From contig NZ_CP035758.1 in assembly GCF_004208415.1 (NCBI RefSeq), positions 4,030,001-4,094,000 on the forward strand: 64,000 nt of DNA. The letters run 5' to 3'. Below are positions 45,560 through 54,447 of the stretch, piece by piece. Source of the DNA: Ktedonosporobacter rubrisoli. Its GTDB lineage: Bacteria > Chloroflexota > Ktedonobacteria > Ktedonobacterales > Ktedonobacteraceae. The notes beneath the pieces were generated by a model. The model made no database searches, was not told the origin of the DNA, and saw only the letters and a list, made by a program, of their open reading frames with translations. Each line of letters begins with the position of its first letter. Position 1 is the stretch's first letter. The translations under genes were made by a program, and so were the position numbers.

Positions 45560-46603
45560 ATGAGCATCGAGACAGATCAGAAAAATCAAGCGGAGGTTAG
45601 CGCGACAGCTACACAGGTGAAAAAGCGCGTATTCTCAGGTATACAGCCAACCGGCAATATCCATCTGGGCAATTACCTGGGAGCAATCCGCAACTGGGTC
45701 GGCGCTCAAGATCAATACGATAACATCTTTTGTATCGTCGATCTGCACGCAATAACGCTGCCCATTAATGCTAAAGAGCTCCATCAGAATACGCGGAAAC
45801 TGGCAGCTCTCTACCTGGCGTGTGGATTGGATACACGCTATTGCAACTTATTCGTCCAGTCCCATGTTCACGAGCACGCTGAGATGAGTTGGATTATGAA
45901 CTGCTACACGCCGATGGGCTGGCTTAACCGTATGACGCAGTTCAAGACGAAAGCCGACGAGAATCCGGAATCGGTAAACACCGGTCTCTATTGCTATCCG
46001 GTTCTCATGGCTTGCGATATCCTGCTGTACCAGACGCATTATGTTCCCGTTGGAGATGACCAGCGTCAGCATGTCGAGATCACGCGCGATATCGCCCAGC
46101 GCTTTAACAGTCTCTATAAGAAGCGCGTATTCACGCTGCCCGAGGCCCAGATTCGCGACACAGGAGCGCGCATCATGTCGCTGGAAAACCCAAGCAAGAA
46201 GATGAGCAAGAGCGATCCGAATCCTGCCTCCCGCATCAATCTGCTCGATGAGCCCAAAGTCATCAAACAGAAGATTGCCCGCGCGACAACGGATTCTCTG
46301 CGCCTTGTCGCTTTTGATCCAGAGCGTCCCGGCATCACAAATCTGCTCACGATCTACCAGATGCTCACAGGGCAACCGGAGCAGGAGATCGAGGCAGAGT
46401 TCGCAGGCAAAGGGTACGGCGACTTTAAAGCAGCGCTTACAGACCGATTGGTGGCAACGCTGGAACCCATTCAGCGCCGTTACAACGAATATATCAACGA
46501 TATGGTCAGCCTGGAAGGCATTCTTAAACAAGGAGCAGATAGAGTACGTCCCCAGGCAACTGCAACTCTGAATCGTGTCAAAGAAGTCATAGGATTAGGT
46601 TAA
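45560..46603 (+). CDS. trpS: Tryptophan--tRNA ligase
   Basis: Class I aminoacyl-tRNA synthetase of 347 residues charging tRNA-Trp. The HIGH motif appears as GNIHLGNY, the KMSKS loop as KKMSKSDPN, and the tryptophan pocket blocks (YCYPVLMACDILLYQ, GDDQRQHVEITRDIA) are intact. The ATG at 45560 follows GAGGTG; the frame's earlier start lies in the T-box terminator and is not used. A 20-residue polar lead precedes the catalytic domain. It is the first gene of the operon, so its supply responds to tRNA-Trp charging through the T-box. Confidence 0.97.
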   Translation: MSIETDQKNQAEVSATATQVKKRVFSGIQPTGNIHLGNYLGAIRNWVGAQDQYDNIFCIVDLHAITLPINAKELHQNTRKLAALYLACGLDTRYCNLFVQSHVHEHAEMSWIMNCYTPMGWLNRMTQFKTKADENPESVNTGLYCYPVLMACDILLYQTHYVPVGDDQRQHVEITRDIAQRFNSLYKKRVFTLPEAQIRDTGARIMSLENPSKKMSKSDPNPASRINLLDEPKVIKQKIARATTDSLRLVAFDPERPGITNLLTIYQMLTGQPEQEIEAEFAGKGYGDFKAALTDRLVATLEPIQRRYNEYINDMVSLEGILKQGADRVRPQATATLNRVKEVIGLG

Positions 46604-46667
46604 ATCAGAGGCCGCCAGGCGAGTTCTCCTGGCGGCACATAGAGAAATTTTGCAGGTGTAAAGTTTT

Positions 46668-48302
46668 ATGTATTATCCGAGCTTTGAAGAGATTGAGCGC
46701 TTGCGCGATGCGGAGATGAGCGTTCACGCTGGCAAGCAAGGTAGGCCACTTCTTCCATTCTATCGGGATATCCTGGCTGATATGGAAACTCCGGTCTCGG
46801 CTTACTGCAAGACTGCTCAGAGCCCCTATAGCTTTCTTCTAGAAAGCGTCTCGGGAGGAGAACACGTCGCGCGCTACTCGTTTATTGGCACCGATCCGTA
46901 TCTGGTAATGATCCAGCGCGGCGAGACCGCGAGTTTACATAGACATGACATCGAGTATGATGGGACAACCGCCTCTAGGATTGAAGAAGTTCCTTGTCAC
47001 GACCCGCTGGCGTTTGTCGAAGCAGAACTTGGGCAGTATCGCTTAGTCACTCCACCCACAATCTCGCCTGACGAGCTGCCCAAGTTCTATGGGGGAGCCG
47101 TGGGCTACCTGGGCTACGAGGCTGTTGCGCGTTTTGAGCGCGTGCCAGTTCCCGAGAAAAACGAACTGGATTTACCACTTGCGGTTTTCTGCTTTACCGA
47201 AACCGTCCTTGTCTTCGATCATGTAAAGCATCGCGTGCGCATCGTCACTCATCTGCACCTGGATGCGCCAGATCTCGCAGCTGAGTATCGGCGTGGTCGG
47301 GAAATCATTGAGGCTGTTCAGCAGCGCTTGCACCAGCCAGTACGTTTACCACAGGAGCCGGCCCCCATCCACGATTCTGCCGCATTACAAATTAGCTCGA
47401 ACCGCAGCAAAGAGGAATTTGAGGAGATGGTTCGCCGCTCGGTAGAATATATTCACGCCGGAGATGCCTTTCAGATCGTGCCCTCACAGCGCTTGAGCCG
47501 TCATGTCAACGCCGCTCCGTTTACGGTCTATCGTGCGCTGCGAGCGATTAATCCTTCTCCCTATATGTTCTATCTGGATTTAGAAGATTTTCATATTGTT
47601 GGAGCCTCGCCCGAACTGCTGGTTCGCTTTGAGGATAATGAGGTAACCATCCGCCCGATTGCCGGTACACGCCCCCGTGGCGCCGATCGCCAGCAGGATG
47701 AGTTTTTCATCGAAGAGCTGAAAGGCGATCCCAAAGAGCGAGCCGAGCATGTCATGCTTGTTGATCTAGCCCGCAACGATGTGGGACGTGTGAGCAAAGC
47801 CGGTACCGTCAAGGTTAGCGAGTTCATGGATATCGAGCGCTATTCACACGTAATCCATCTTGTCTCAAATGTTACAGGCCGGCTTCGGGAAGACGTGACC
47901 CCTTTTGAGGCGCTACGCGCAGGCTTTCCGGCCGGTACAGTCTCGGGCGCTCCTAAAATTCGGGCCATGGAGATCATCCAGGAGCTTGAGAATACGCAGC
48001 GGGGAGTCTATGCCGGAGCCGTGGGCTACTTCAGCCACACAGGCAATCAGGAAACAGCGATCGCCCTCCGTACAATGGTAATCAAGAATGGTCGTGCATA
48101 TGTCCAGGCAGGCTGTGGTGTTGTCGCAGATTCTGACCCGAGCGCGGAGTACGAGGAAAGCCTGAATAAGGCCAGAGCGTTATTGAGAGCCCTGGATGAG
48201 GCAGAACGTCTGGCCCAGGCGCAAAGCACATGTGAGGGTGAGAAGCCAGAAAACCTTTCTAGCCATGCCAACGAGGGAAAGAACCATGTTGCTATTAATT
48301 GA
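46668..48302 (+). CDS. trpE: Anthranilate synthase component I
   Basis: A 544-residue chorismate-using subunit making anthranilate with ammonia from TrpG. The tryptophan feedback site is present (SFLLES at about residues 50-55, and PSPYMFYLDL later), so allosteric inhibition is expected in addition to T-box control. Catalytic blocks are GTRPRGADR, DLARNDVGRV, FPAGTVSGAPKIRAMEII and QAGCGVVADSDPSAEYEE. Its 3' end overlaps trpG by 17 bases, coupling translation of the two subunits. Confidence 0.97.
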   Translation: MYYPSFEEIERLRDAEMSVHAGKQGRPLLPFYRDILADMETPVSAYCKTAQSPYSFLLESVSGGEHVARYSFIGTDPYLVMIQRGETASLHRHDIEYDGTTASRIEEVPCHDPLAFVEAELGQYRLVTPPTISPDELPKFYGGAVGYLGYEAVARFERVPVPEKNELDLPLAVFCFTETVLVFDHVKHRVRIVTHLHLDAPDLAAEYRRGREIIEAVQQRLHQPVRLPQEPAPIHDSAALQISSNRSKEEFEEMVRRSVEYIHAGDAFQIVPSQRLSRHVNAAPFTVYRALRAINPSPYMFYLDLEDFHIVGASPELLVRFEDNEVTIRPIAGTRPRGADRQQDEFFIEELKGDPKERAEHVMLVDLARNDVGRVSKAGTVKVSEFMDIERYSHVIHLVSNVTGRLREDVTPFEALRAGFPAGTVSGAPKIRAMEIIQELENTQRGVYAGAVGYFSHTGNQETAIALRTMVIKNGRAYVQAGCGVVADSDPSAEYEESLNKARALLRALDEAERLAQAQSTCEGEKPENLSSHANEGKNHVAIN

Positions 48303-48909
48303 TAACTACGACAGCTTTACCTACAATCTGCACCAATACCTGGCCGAACTGGGCGCAGAGGTACTCGTACGCCGCAACGATCAGGTAAGCCTTGCAGAAA
48401 TTGAGGATCTGCACCCTGACTATATTGTCGTCTCACCAGGACCCTGTACGCCAAACGAGGCTGGGCTCTCCTGCCAGATCATAGAAACCTTTGGGCCACG
48501 CATTCCCACCCTTGGTGTCTGCCTGGGCCATCAGGCCATTGGCCAGACCTATGGAGGTCGCATTGTGCGCGCGCCAGAGCCAATGCACGGCAAAACTTCC
48601 TTAATATACCATCATGGTCAAGGTAGCTTGCATGGGCTACCAGAGCCATTCGAGGCTAATCGCTACCATAGTCTTATCGTCGAGGAGGAGACGCTTCCCG
48701 CCACGCTGGAGATTACTGCGCAGACAGCTGATGGATTGATTATGGGCCTGAGGCATCGCAGCTATCCGGTTGAAGGCATACAGTTTCATCCTGAATCAAT
48801 CATGACGCCAGTAGGCAAGGACTTGCTACGAAATTTCCTGGAGAAGAAAGAACATAGGCATGTCCACGAAAGTAATCATCCTACAAGTAAGGATTCCTTA
48901 GTAATATAG
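48286..48909 (+). CDS. trpG: Anthranilate synthase component II (glutamine amidotransferase)
   Basis: A 207-residue class I glutamine amidotransferase. The start MLLLIDNYDSFTYNLHQYL is diagnostic; the nucleophile Cys is in GVCLGHQAIG and the His-Glu pair in FHPESIMT. It hydrolyses glutamine and channels ammonia to TrpE. In many bacteria the same subunit also serves p-aminobenzoate synthesis; no pabB is nearby. The ATG at 48286 follows GAGGG inside the trpE end; earlier in-frame starts lie inside trpE. Confidence 0.97.
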   Translation: MLLLIDNYDSFTYNLHQYLAELGAEVLVRRNDQVSLAEIEDLHPDYIVVSPGPCTPNEAGLSCQIIETFGPRIPTLGVCLGHQAIGQTYGGRIVRAPEPMHGKTSLIYHHGQGSLHGLPEPFEANRYHSLIVEEETLPATLEITAQTADGLIMGLRHRSYPVEGIQFHPESIMTPVGKDLLRNFLEKKEHRHVHESNHPTSKDSLVI

Positions 48910-48922
48910 AGGAGATTTTGAG

Positions 48923-49957
48923 GTGATTCGAGAAGCCATTGCTCATGTCGCGGCTGGCGCTACTCTCAGTCAGGCCGAAGCGGAAGCGGTCATGGAAGAA
49001 ATTATGACCGGAAGCGCTACCGCTTCTCAGATGGGGGCATTTCTCACCGCGTTGCGCTTGCGTCCCGGCGGGGAAACAGTTGAAGAGATTGCCGGGCTGG
49101 CCCGCGTAATGCGCGCTAAGGCCAGGCGTGTAGCCTTGAACGATAGGGCCACGGCCCAGGCCATGGATACCTGCGGGACTGGAGGCGATAATGCTGGCAC
49201 ATTCAACGTCTCCACAGCTGCCGGGATTCTCGCCGCGGCGGCCGGGGCAACCATTGCCAAGCATGGGAACCGCTCGGCGACGAGTCGCTGTGGAAGCGCT
49301 GATGTCTTAGAAGCGCTTGGCGCAAAAATCGATCTCGGCCCCGAACAAGTTGCCCGCTGCATCGAGGAAGTAGGCTTTGGCTTTATGTTTGCGCCCGCCT
49401 ACCATCCCGCGATGAAACATGTCGGCCCTACGCGCAGCGAAATCGGCATTCGCACGGTGTTTAACATCCTGGGACCTTTGACCAATCCAGCCTATACGCG
49501 CTATCAATTACTTGGCGTCGCCGATAAATCCCATCTGCACAAAATGGGCGAGGTTCTGCTCCACCTGGGCTGCCATCACGCCTTAATCGTCCATAGCGAG
49601 GACGGGCTAGATGAATGTTCGCTGAGCGCACCAACTCACGTCTGTGAAGTGCGACAGGGCCAGGATTTGCGCGAGTATACGATCACACCCGAAGATGCCG
49701 GTCTACCACGCTCCACGGACAGGCAATATTTCCAGGGTGGTGATCCTAATTACAATGCAGCACTCCTGCGCGAACTGCTTTCCGAATATACAGATACGCC
49801 TGCAACGCATATACTCTGCTTAAATGCTGGTGCGGCATTGGTTGCCAATGAACAGGTTGCCTCGTTCAGCGAAGGCGTAAAGCTGGCACGCGCTACCCTA
49901 CGCGAGGGCAAAGCCAAACGCAAACTTGCAGATTTCCTCGCTTGTGCTCAGGCCTAG
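48923..49957 (+). CDS. trpD: Anthranilate phosphoribosyltransferase
   Basis: A 344-residue enzyme joining anthranilate to PRPP. Conserved blocks are DTCGTGGDNAGTFNVST, AKHGNRSATSRCGSADVLEAL and HPAMKHVGPTRSEIGIRTVF. It starts with GTG, eight bases after AGGAG, 13 bases downstream of trpG. Confidence 0.97.
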   Translation: MIREAIAHVAAGATLSQAEAEAVMEEIMTGSATASQMGAFLTALRLRPGGETVEEIAGLARVMRAKARRVALNDRATAQAMDTCGTGGDNAGTFNVSTAAGILAAAAGATIAKHGNRSATSRCGSADVLEALGAKIDLGPEQVARCIEEVGFGFMFAPAYHPAMKHVGPTRSEIGIRTVFNILGPLTNPAYTRYQLLGVADKSHLHKMGEVLLHLGCHHALIVHSEDGLDECSLSAPTHVCEVRQGQDLREYTITPEDAGLPRSTDRQYFQGGDPNYNAALLRELLSEYTDTPATHILCLNAGAALVANEQVASFSEGVKLARATLREGKAKRKLADFLACAQA

Positions 49958-49971
49958 ACAGGTAGATCATC

Positions 49972-51408
49972 ATGTTTCTTGAACGTATCGTTACCCAAAC
50001 GCGCATAGATTTAGAGCAGCACAAACGCGAACAACCGCTGGAAGAGCTACAACGACGCGTAAGTGAGCAAACTCCCGCGCGCGACTTGCGGCAAGCGCTT
50101 AGCTCACGCCCACAGGTAAACTTGATTGCCGAGGTGAAGCGAGCCTCCCCCTCTAAAGGGATGCTGGCTCCGCATATTGACCCGGTTGAGCTGGCCTGCA
50201 CCTATGAGCAAAACGGTGCCGCCGCTATCTCAGTCCTGACGGAACCTCATTTCTTTCTGGGCTCTTCTGAGTTTTTGACGGCGATCAAGGCCGCCGTCAA
50301 TGTACCTGTATTGCGCAAAGATTTCATCGTTGACGAATATCAGGTTTACGAGGCGCGGGCCTGGGGCGCGGATGCCATTCTCTTGATCTGCGCCATTCTT
50401 GACGATGCTCAGCTCTCTCACCTCTTACAGGTTGCCCGGACCCTGGGCATGCATTGCCTCGTTGAGGCCCATAGCAAAGAAGAGGCCCAAAGAGCCATTA
50501 GCGCTGGCGCCATGATTATTGGCGTCAATAGTCGGGATCTGGTAAGCTTTAAAATGAATCCTTACCTGATTCGCGACCTGCGCTCCCTTATTCCAGCGGA
50601 TCGCGTGGTGGTAGCAGAGAGTGGCATTCATACAGCTGCCGACGCGCGCCGCCTGGCCCGTTACGATGTCCAGGCTATGCTCGTTGGCGAATCATTAGTA
50701 GTTTCCAACGATGTGCCAGGCCAGATGCGCATGCTTTTACAAGGTGCAAATAAGAGCACTCAGGCAAAGATCTGCGGCCTGCGTACTCCAGAACATATAG
50801 ACACCTGCATAGAGGCTGGTGCCGATCTGCTCGGCTTCATATTTCATGAGCCCAGCCATCGCTACATTGAGCCCCGGCAGGTCAAGGCTGCCCTAAAAGA
50901 CAGTAAGCTCTACAACAATGGCGCTTCCGAGCATGCCTTGCCTGATCTGGTAGGGGTTTTTGTCAACAAGGAGGCTGCTTACATTAATGAGGTCGCTGAA
51001 GAGCTTGGCCTGCACTATATACAGCTTCACGGCACCGAAAGCCCTGCATTTTGCCAGCAGATCAAGCGCCCGGTCATTAAGGCCATCCAGGCCGGAAGCC
51101 AGATTGATCTGGATCTGCTGCTGAGTTATCGCGACGCTGCTTGGCGCATTTTATTGGATACGCCAACTTCAGAATGGGGCGGTACAGGAGTCACCCACGA
51201 TTGGAATATTGCCCGCACGGCGGCCCAGACGGCTCAAATCCTACTGGCCGGCGGGCTCAACCCTGAGAACGTCAGAGAGGCCGTGCTACATGTCAAGCCC
51301 TGGGGAGTTGATGTTAGTAGCGGTGTGGAAACAAACAAGCAGAAAGATTCCCAAAAGATACGCGCATTTATGCAGGCAGTACGCAATACTGACACTATTC
51401 AGGAATAG
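49972..51408 (+). CDS. trpCF: Fused indole-3-glycerol-phosphate synthase / phosphoribosylanthranilate isomerase
   Basis: A 478-residue bifunctional protein with two TIM barrels. Residues 1-258 are TrpC (EVKRASPSKGMLA, VLRKDFIVDEYQV, GVNSRDL, AESGIHTA); residues from about 263 are TrpF (KICGLRTPEHID, ADLLGFIFHEPSHRY, YIQLHGTES, LLDTP). The isomerase and synthase steps are consecutive, so the fusion places them together. The order C-then-F is that of enterobacterial TrpC, but fusions are uncommon outside Proteobacteria. It lies 14 bases after trpD and 16 before trpB. Confidence 0.96.
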   Translation: MFLERIVTQTRIDLEQHKREQPLEELQRRVSEQTPARDLRQALSSRPQVNLIAEVKRASPSKGMLAPHIDPVELACTYEQNGAAAISVLTEPHFFLGSSEFLTAIKAAVNVPVLRKDFIVDEYQVYEARAWGADAILLICAILDDAQLSHLLQVARTLGMHCLVEAHSKEEAQRAISAGAMIIGVNSRDLVSFKMNPYLIRDLRSLIPADRVVVAESGIHTAADARRLARYDVQAMLVGESLVVSNDVPGQMRMLLQGANKSTQAKICGLRTPEHIDTCIEAGADLLGFIFHEPSHRYIEPRQVKAALKDSKLYNNGASEHALPDLVGVFVNKEAAYINEVAEELGLHYIQLHGTESPAFCQQIKRPVIKAIQAGSQIDLDLLLSYRDAAWRILLDTPTSEWGGTGVTHDWNIARTAAQTAQILLAGGLNPENVREAVLHVKPWGVDVSSGVETNKQKDSQKIRAFMQAVRNTDTIQE

Positions 51409-51424
51409 AAAGAGCACATAGCTA

Positions 51425-52681
51425 ATGCAGATACAGAAACAAGTCACGTCTCCCAATGCTTCTTCGCAATCCTATCAACATGATTTCTATCCAGATGAGC
51501 GGGGGCGCTTCGGTTCCTTCGGTGGCAAATTTGTCCCCGAGAGTCTCATGACAATCCTGGCTGAGCTGGAAGAGGCCTACGAGGCTTCACGCAAGGATGA
51601 GGCCTTCCAGACCGAATTACGCGAGCAATTACACAGCTATGTTGGCCGCCCGACGACGCTCCACTATGTTCCACGCTTCTCTGAGCTGGTTTCGCCCGGC
51701 TGTAAGGTCTATCTCAAGCGCGAGGACCTGGCTCATACTGGCGCACACAAAATTAACAATGCTCTGGGACAGGCTCTCCTGGCCAGGCGCATGGGCAAGA
51801 AGCGAATTATAGCCGAAACGGGAGCCGGGCAACACGGCGTGGCCACAGCCACGGTCTGCGCTTTGCTCGGCCTTGAATGTATTATCTATATGGGAGAGCT
51901 TGACACGCAGCGTCAATCGCTCAATGTCTTCCGTATGAAGCTGTTGGGGGCAGAAGTACGCTCAGTAACCAGCGGCTCGCGCACGCTTAAAGATGCCATT
52001 AATGAAGCGATTCGCGATTGGGTCACCAACGTAGAAACTACTTTTTATCTGTTTGGCACTGCGGCAGGCCCACATCCCTATCCAAGGATTGTTCGCGACT
52101 TCCAATCGGTCATTGGCACAGAGGCGCGCGAACAAATCTTGCAGCAGGAGGGACGCTACCCTGATTTGATCCTGGCCTGCGTGGGCGGTGGCAGCAACGC
52201 CATCGGCATCTTCTATCCCTTTGCCGATGTACCGGATATACAACTTATCGGCGTAGAGGCTGGCGGCACAGAGCTTACTCCTGGCAATCATGCATCCACA
52301 CTCGTCGCTGGCCGTCCCGGCGTCCTACATGGCACGCTCAGTTACCTGCTCCAAAATGATGACGGGCAGATCCTTGAGACCCAGAGCATCTCTGCCGGAC
52401 TTGACTACCCAGGCGTGGGGCCAGAGCATAGCTATCTCAAAGAGACGGGGCGCGCCTCTTATGTCTCCGCCAACGACGCCACGGCTCTGCGCGGCCTCCA
52501 GGCCCTTAGCCGAAGCGAAGGCATTATTCCAGCCCTCGAATCATCGCATGCCCTTGGCTATCTCTTAGAAATGGGCGAGCAAGGTAAGATTCCTGATGGA
52601 TCGTTGATCATCGTGAATCTCTCTGGGCGCGGCGATAAAGATATGCTCACTGTCGCCAAAGCTCTCAATGTACAGTTGTAA
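51425..52681 (+). CDS. trpB: Tryptophan synthase beta chain
   Basis: A 418-residue PLP enzyme condensing indole with serine. It is TrpB1-type: the N-terminal FGSFGGKFVPESLM, the PLP-lysine in GAHKINNALGQA (about residue 109), ETGAGQHGVATATV, CVGGGSNAIG and GRGDKDM are all present. Trailing polar residues make it slightly longer than usual. The gene encoding its TrpA partner is separated from it by a B3/4-domain gene. Confidence 0.97.
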   Translation: MQIQKQVTSPNASSQSYQHDFYPDERGRFGSFGGKFVPESLMTILAELEEAYEASRKDEAFQTELREQLHSYVGRPTTLHYVPRFSELVSPGCKVYLKREDLAHTGAHKINNALGQALLARRMGKKRIIAETGAGQHGVATATVCALLGLECIIYMGELDTQRQSLNVFRMKLLGAEVRSVTSGSRTLKDAINEAIRDWVTNVETTFYLFGTAAGPHPYPRIVRDFQSVIGTEAREQILQQEGRYPDLILACVGGGSNAIGIFYPFADVPDIQLIGVEAGGTELTPGNHASTLVAGRPGVLHGTLSYLLQNDDGQILETQSISAGLDYPGVGPEHSYLKETGRASYVSANDATALRGLQALSRSEGIIPALESSHALGYLLEMGEQGKIPDGSLIIVNLSGRGDKDMLTVAKALNVQL

Positions 52682-52693
52682 AGGGCTACAAAA

Positions 52694-53401
52694 ATGAGTG
52701 GATTTCAATATCATGCCGATGTTCTCAAACGTTATCCAGGCGTTGTAGGCGGAATCATCCTTGCCCATGGACTGACAAATGGCCCAACGCCAGATAGCTT
52801 ATTAGCATCCTATCAAGCAGAGCAGCAACAGGTATTGCAGCGCATCGGCTCTACTCCGCTGAGCCAGATCGCCTCCCTGGCCGCCTGGCGCGGCGCGTTC
52901 CGTGGTTTTGGCGTGGACCCGACGCAGTATCGTAGCGCAGCAGAAGCATTACTGCGCCGCTTAACTAAAAAAGGCGATATCCCTTCTATTAACATGCTCG
53001 TCGACATCGGGAACCTTGTCAGCATTCGATATGCCTTGCCTGTAGCAGTGGTTGATACACGCACCATCCAGGGCCCGATTACTGTGCATTTCGCCAGCGG
53101 GACAGAAAGATATACCACTCTCGGCGAGACAGAAGCTGAGCATCCCGAGCCTGGTGAGGTCATTTTCTCTGATGATACAAAACTTGTCTTTGCCCGACGC
53201 TGGTGCTGGCGACAAAGCGAACAAAGTGCGGCGCAGGCCGATACAACCGATGCAATTATTACTATCGAGGCCCACCATGCCCAGGCTCGCCAGGATATTA
53301 CAGCAGGTCTTAACGATCTACAAGAGCTGCTCCATAAATATGCCGGTGGGACCTATCAAGCAGCTATCTTAGATCCAACCAATCCTGCCATCTTAGACTA
53401 G
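52694..53401 (+). CDS. B3/4 domain-containing protein
   Basis: A 235-residue stand-alone protein of the B3/B4 domain family, the editing-domain fold of phenylalanyl-tRNA synthetase beta chain. Key segments are LAAWRGAFRGFGVDPTQYRS, ALLRRLTKKGDIPSINMLVD, IGNLVSIRYALPVAVVDTR and FSDDTKLVFARRWCWRQ. Stand-alone members are suspected amino-acyl-tRNA or amino-acid binding or editing proteins, without a settled reaction. Its place between trpB and trpA, 12 bases after trpB and 37 before trpA, makes it part of the T-box-controlled operon, so an aromatic tRNA-linked role is attractive (inference). Confidence 0.9.
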   Translation: MSGFQYHADVLKRYPGVVGGIILAHGLTNGPTPDSLLASYQAEQQQVLQRIGSTPLSQIASLAAWRGAFRGFGVDPTQYRSAAEALLRRLTKKGDIPSINMLVDIGNLVSIRYALPVAVVDTRTIQGPITVHFASGTERYTTLGETEAEHPEPGEVIFSDDTKLVFARRWCWRQSEQSAAQADTTDAIITIEAHHAQARQDITAGLNDLQELLHKYAGGTYQAAILDPTNPAILD

Positions 53402-53438
53402 ATTGAGTAGCAGGTCATTCCAACTTTCAGGAGCACCA

Positions 53439-54296
53439 ATGGAACCAACAAGCAATAGCGTTATAGAGCAAAATCAGGACCAGGTTACACCGGCCTCCCG
53501 GATCACCAAGGCTTTTGGCCAGGCCAGCCAACAAGGTCGGGGCGTGCTTATTCCCTATCTTATGGTGGGCTATCCTAACGCAGAGCAAAGCGCAAAGTTA
53601 GTGTTAGCCACGGCAAAAGCAGGAGCCGATATTATCGAGCTAGGCATGCCATTCAGCGATCCGCTTGCCGATGGGGCTACTATTCAGCACGCCGGCCACG
53701 TAGCGCTTGAGCAAGGCATGACGCTCAACAAGTATATGGAGATCGCCAGGTTTATAGCTGCGCACAGCAATGTGCCACTTATAACTATGGGCTACTACAA
53801 CCCCATCCTTAACTATGGAATTGAACGCTTCTGCGCCCTGGCCAGGGAGAGCGGTATTTGCGGTTTGATCGTTCCTGATCTCCCCCCAGAAGAAGCGGCA
53901 GATCTTCAGCGAGCGGCAAAACAACATGGCCAGGCGCTGATCTTTCTTATCCCGCCCACAACTCCCGATGAGCGCATTGAGCGTATTGTTGATCTCACAG
54001 CTACAGGCAGCTTCATTTACTGCGTCTCGCTCAGTGGAGTAACAGGGGCTCGTAAAGAGCTCCCTTCACATCTCCGCAGCTTTATCGAACGCGTCCGTGG
54101 CTATACGAAAGGCAAAGACATCCCACTAGCTGTAGGCTTCGGCCTCAAAACCCCTGAGCATATCGCCGCCGTAACCACTTTTGCGGATGGGGCCGTTGTA
54201 GGCAGCGCCATCGTGGATCTGATCGATCAGTATCCCGAAGAAGATCAGGTAGAGGCCATTCAAAACTACGTGTATAGTCTGCACTCTGCCCTATAA
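53439..54296 (+). CDS. trpA: Tryptophan synthase alpha chain
   Basis: A 285-residue TIM-barrel enzyme cleaving indole-3-glycerol phosphate to indole. The catalytic Glu and Asp are in IIELGMPFSDPLADG; LIVPDLPPEE, GSFIYCVSLSGVTGAR and VGFGLKTPEH follow. The N-terminal 25 residues are polar and additional. The ATG at 53439 has AGGAG five bases upstream, excluding the earlier start at 53403. It is the last gene of the operon. Confidence 0.97.
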   Translation: MEPTSNSVIEQNQDQVTPASRITKAFGQASQQGRGVLIPYLMVGYPNAEQSAKLVLATAKAGADIIELGMPFSDPLADGATIQHAGHVALEQGMTLNKYMEIARFIAAHSNVPLITMGYYNPILNYGIERFCALARESGICGLIVPDLPPEEAADLQRAAKQHGQALIFLIPPTTPDERIERIVDLTATGSFIYCVSLSGVTGARKELPSHLRSFIERVRGYTKGKDIPLAVGFGLKTPEHIAAVTTFADGAVVGSAIVDLIDQYPEEDQVEAIQNYVYSLHSAL

Positions 54297-54315
54297 TTAG
54301 CAGTTAGTACGCTCC

Positions 54316-54368
54316 AAAGAGCTCCTCAGACATGCAGCAAAGGCAAGAATGGAATTGAGGAGCTCTTT
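54316..54368 (+). terminator. Terminator of the trp operon
   Basis: Perfect 13-bp arms AAAGAGCTCCTCA / TGAGGAGCTCTTT with a 27-base loop, then ATATTT, 20 bases after trpA. Confidence 0.75.
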
Positions 54369-54410
54369 ATATTTGGATCTCTGCTTGTGCAAAATTTTCC
54401 TCCCAACCCC

Positions 54411-54441
54411 TTGACTTAGTGCGCACTCTAACTTGTATACT
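54411..54441 (+). promoter_or_regulatory. MerR-type promoter and operator with 19-bp spacer
   Basis: TTGACT (54411-54416), a 19-base spacer, TATACT (54436-54441). The long spacer is the hallmark of MerR-activated promoters, and inside it AGTGCGCACT is a perfect palindrome flanked by TTA/TAA. Only six bases separate TATACT from the ATG, so the transcript should be leaderless. The regulator probably controls itself. Confidence 0.75.
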
Positions 54442-54447
54442 GCTGAC

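Noticed and set aside
45848..46531. A 227-codon open frame antisense to trpS
   Set aside because: No ribosome site, and trpS on the plus strand is unquestionable; it is a codon-bias shadow.
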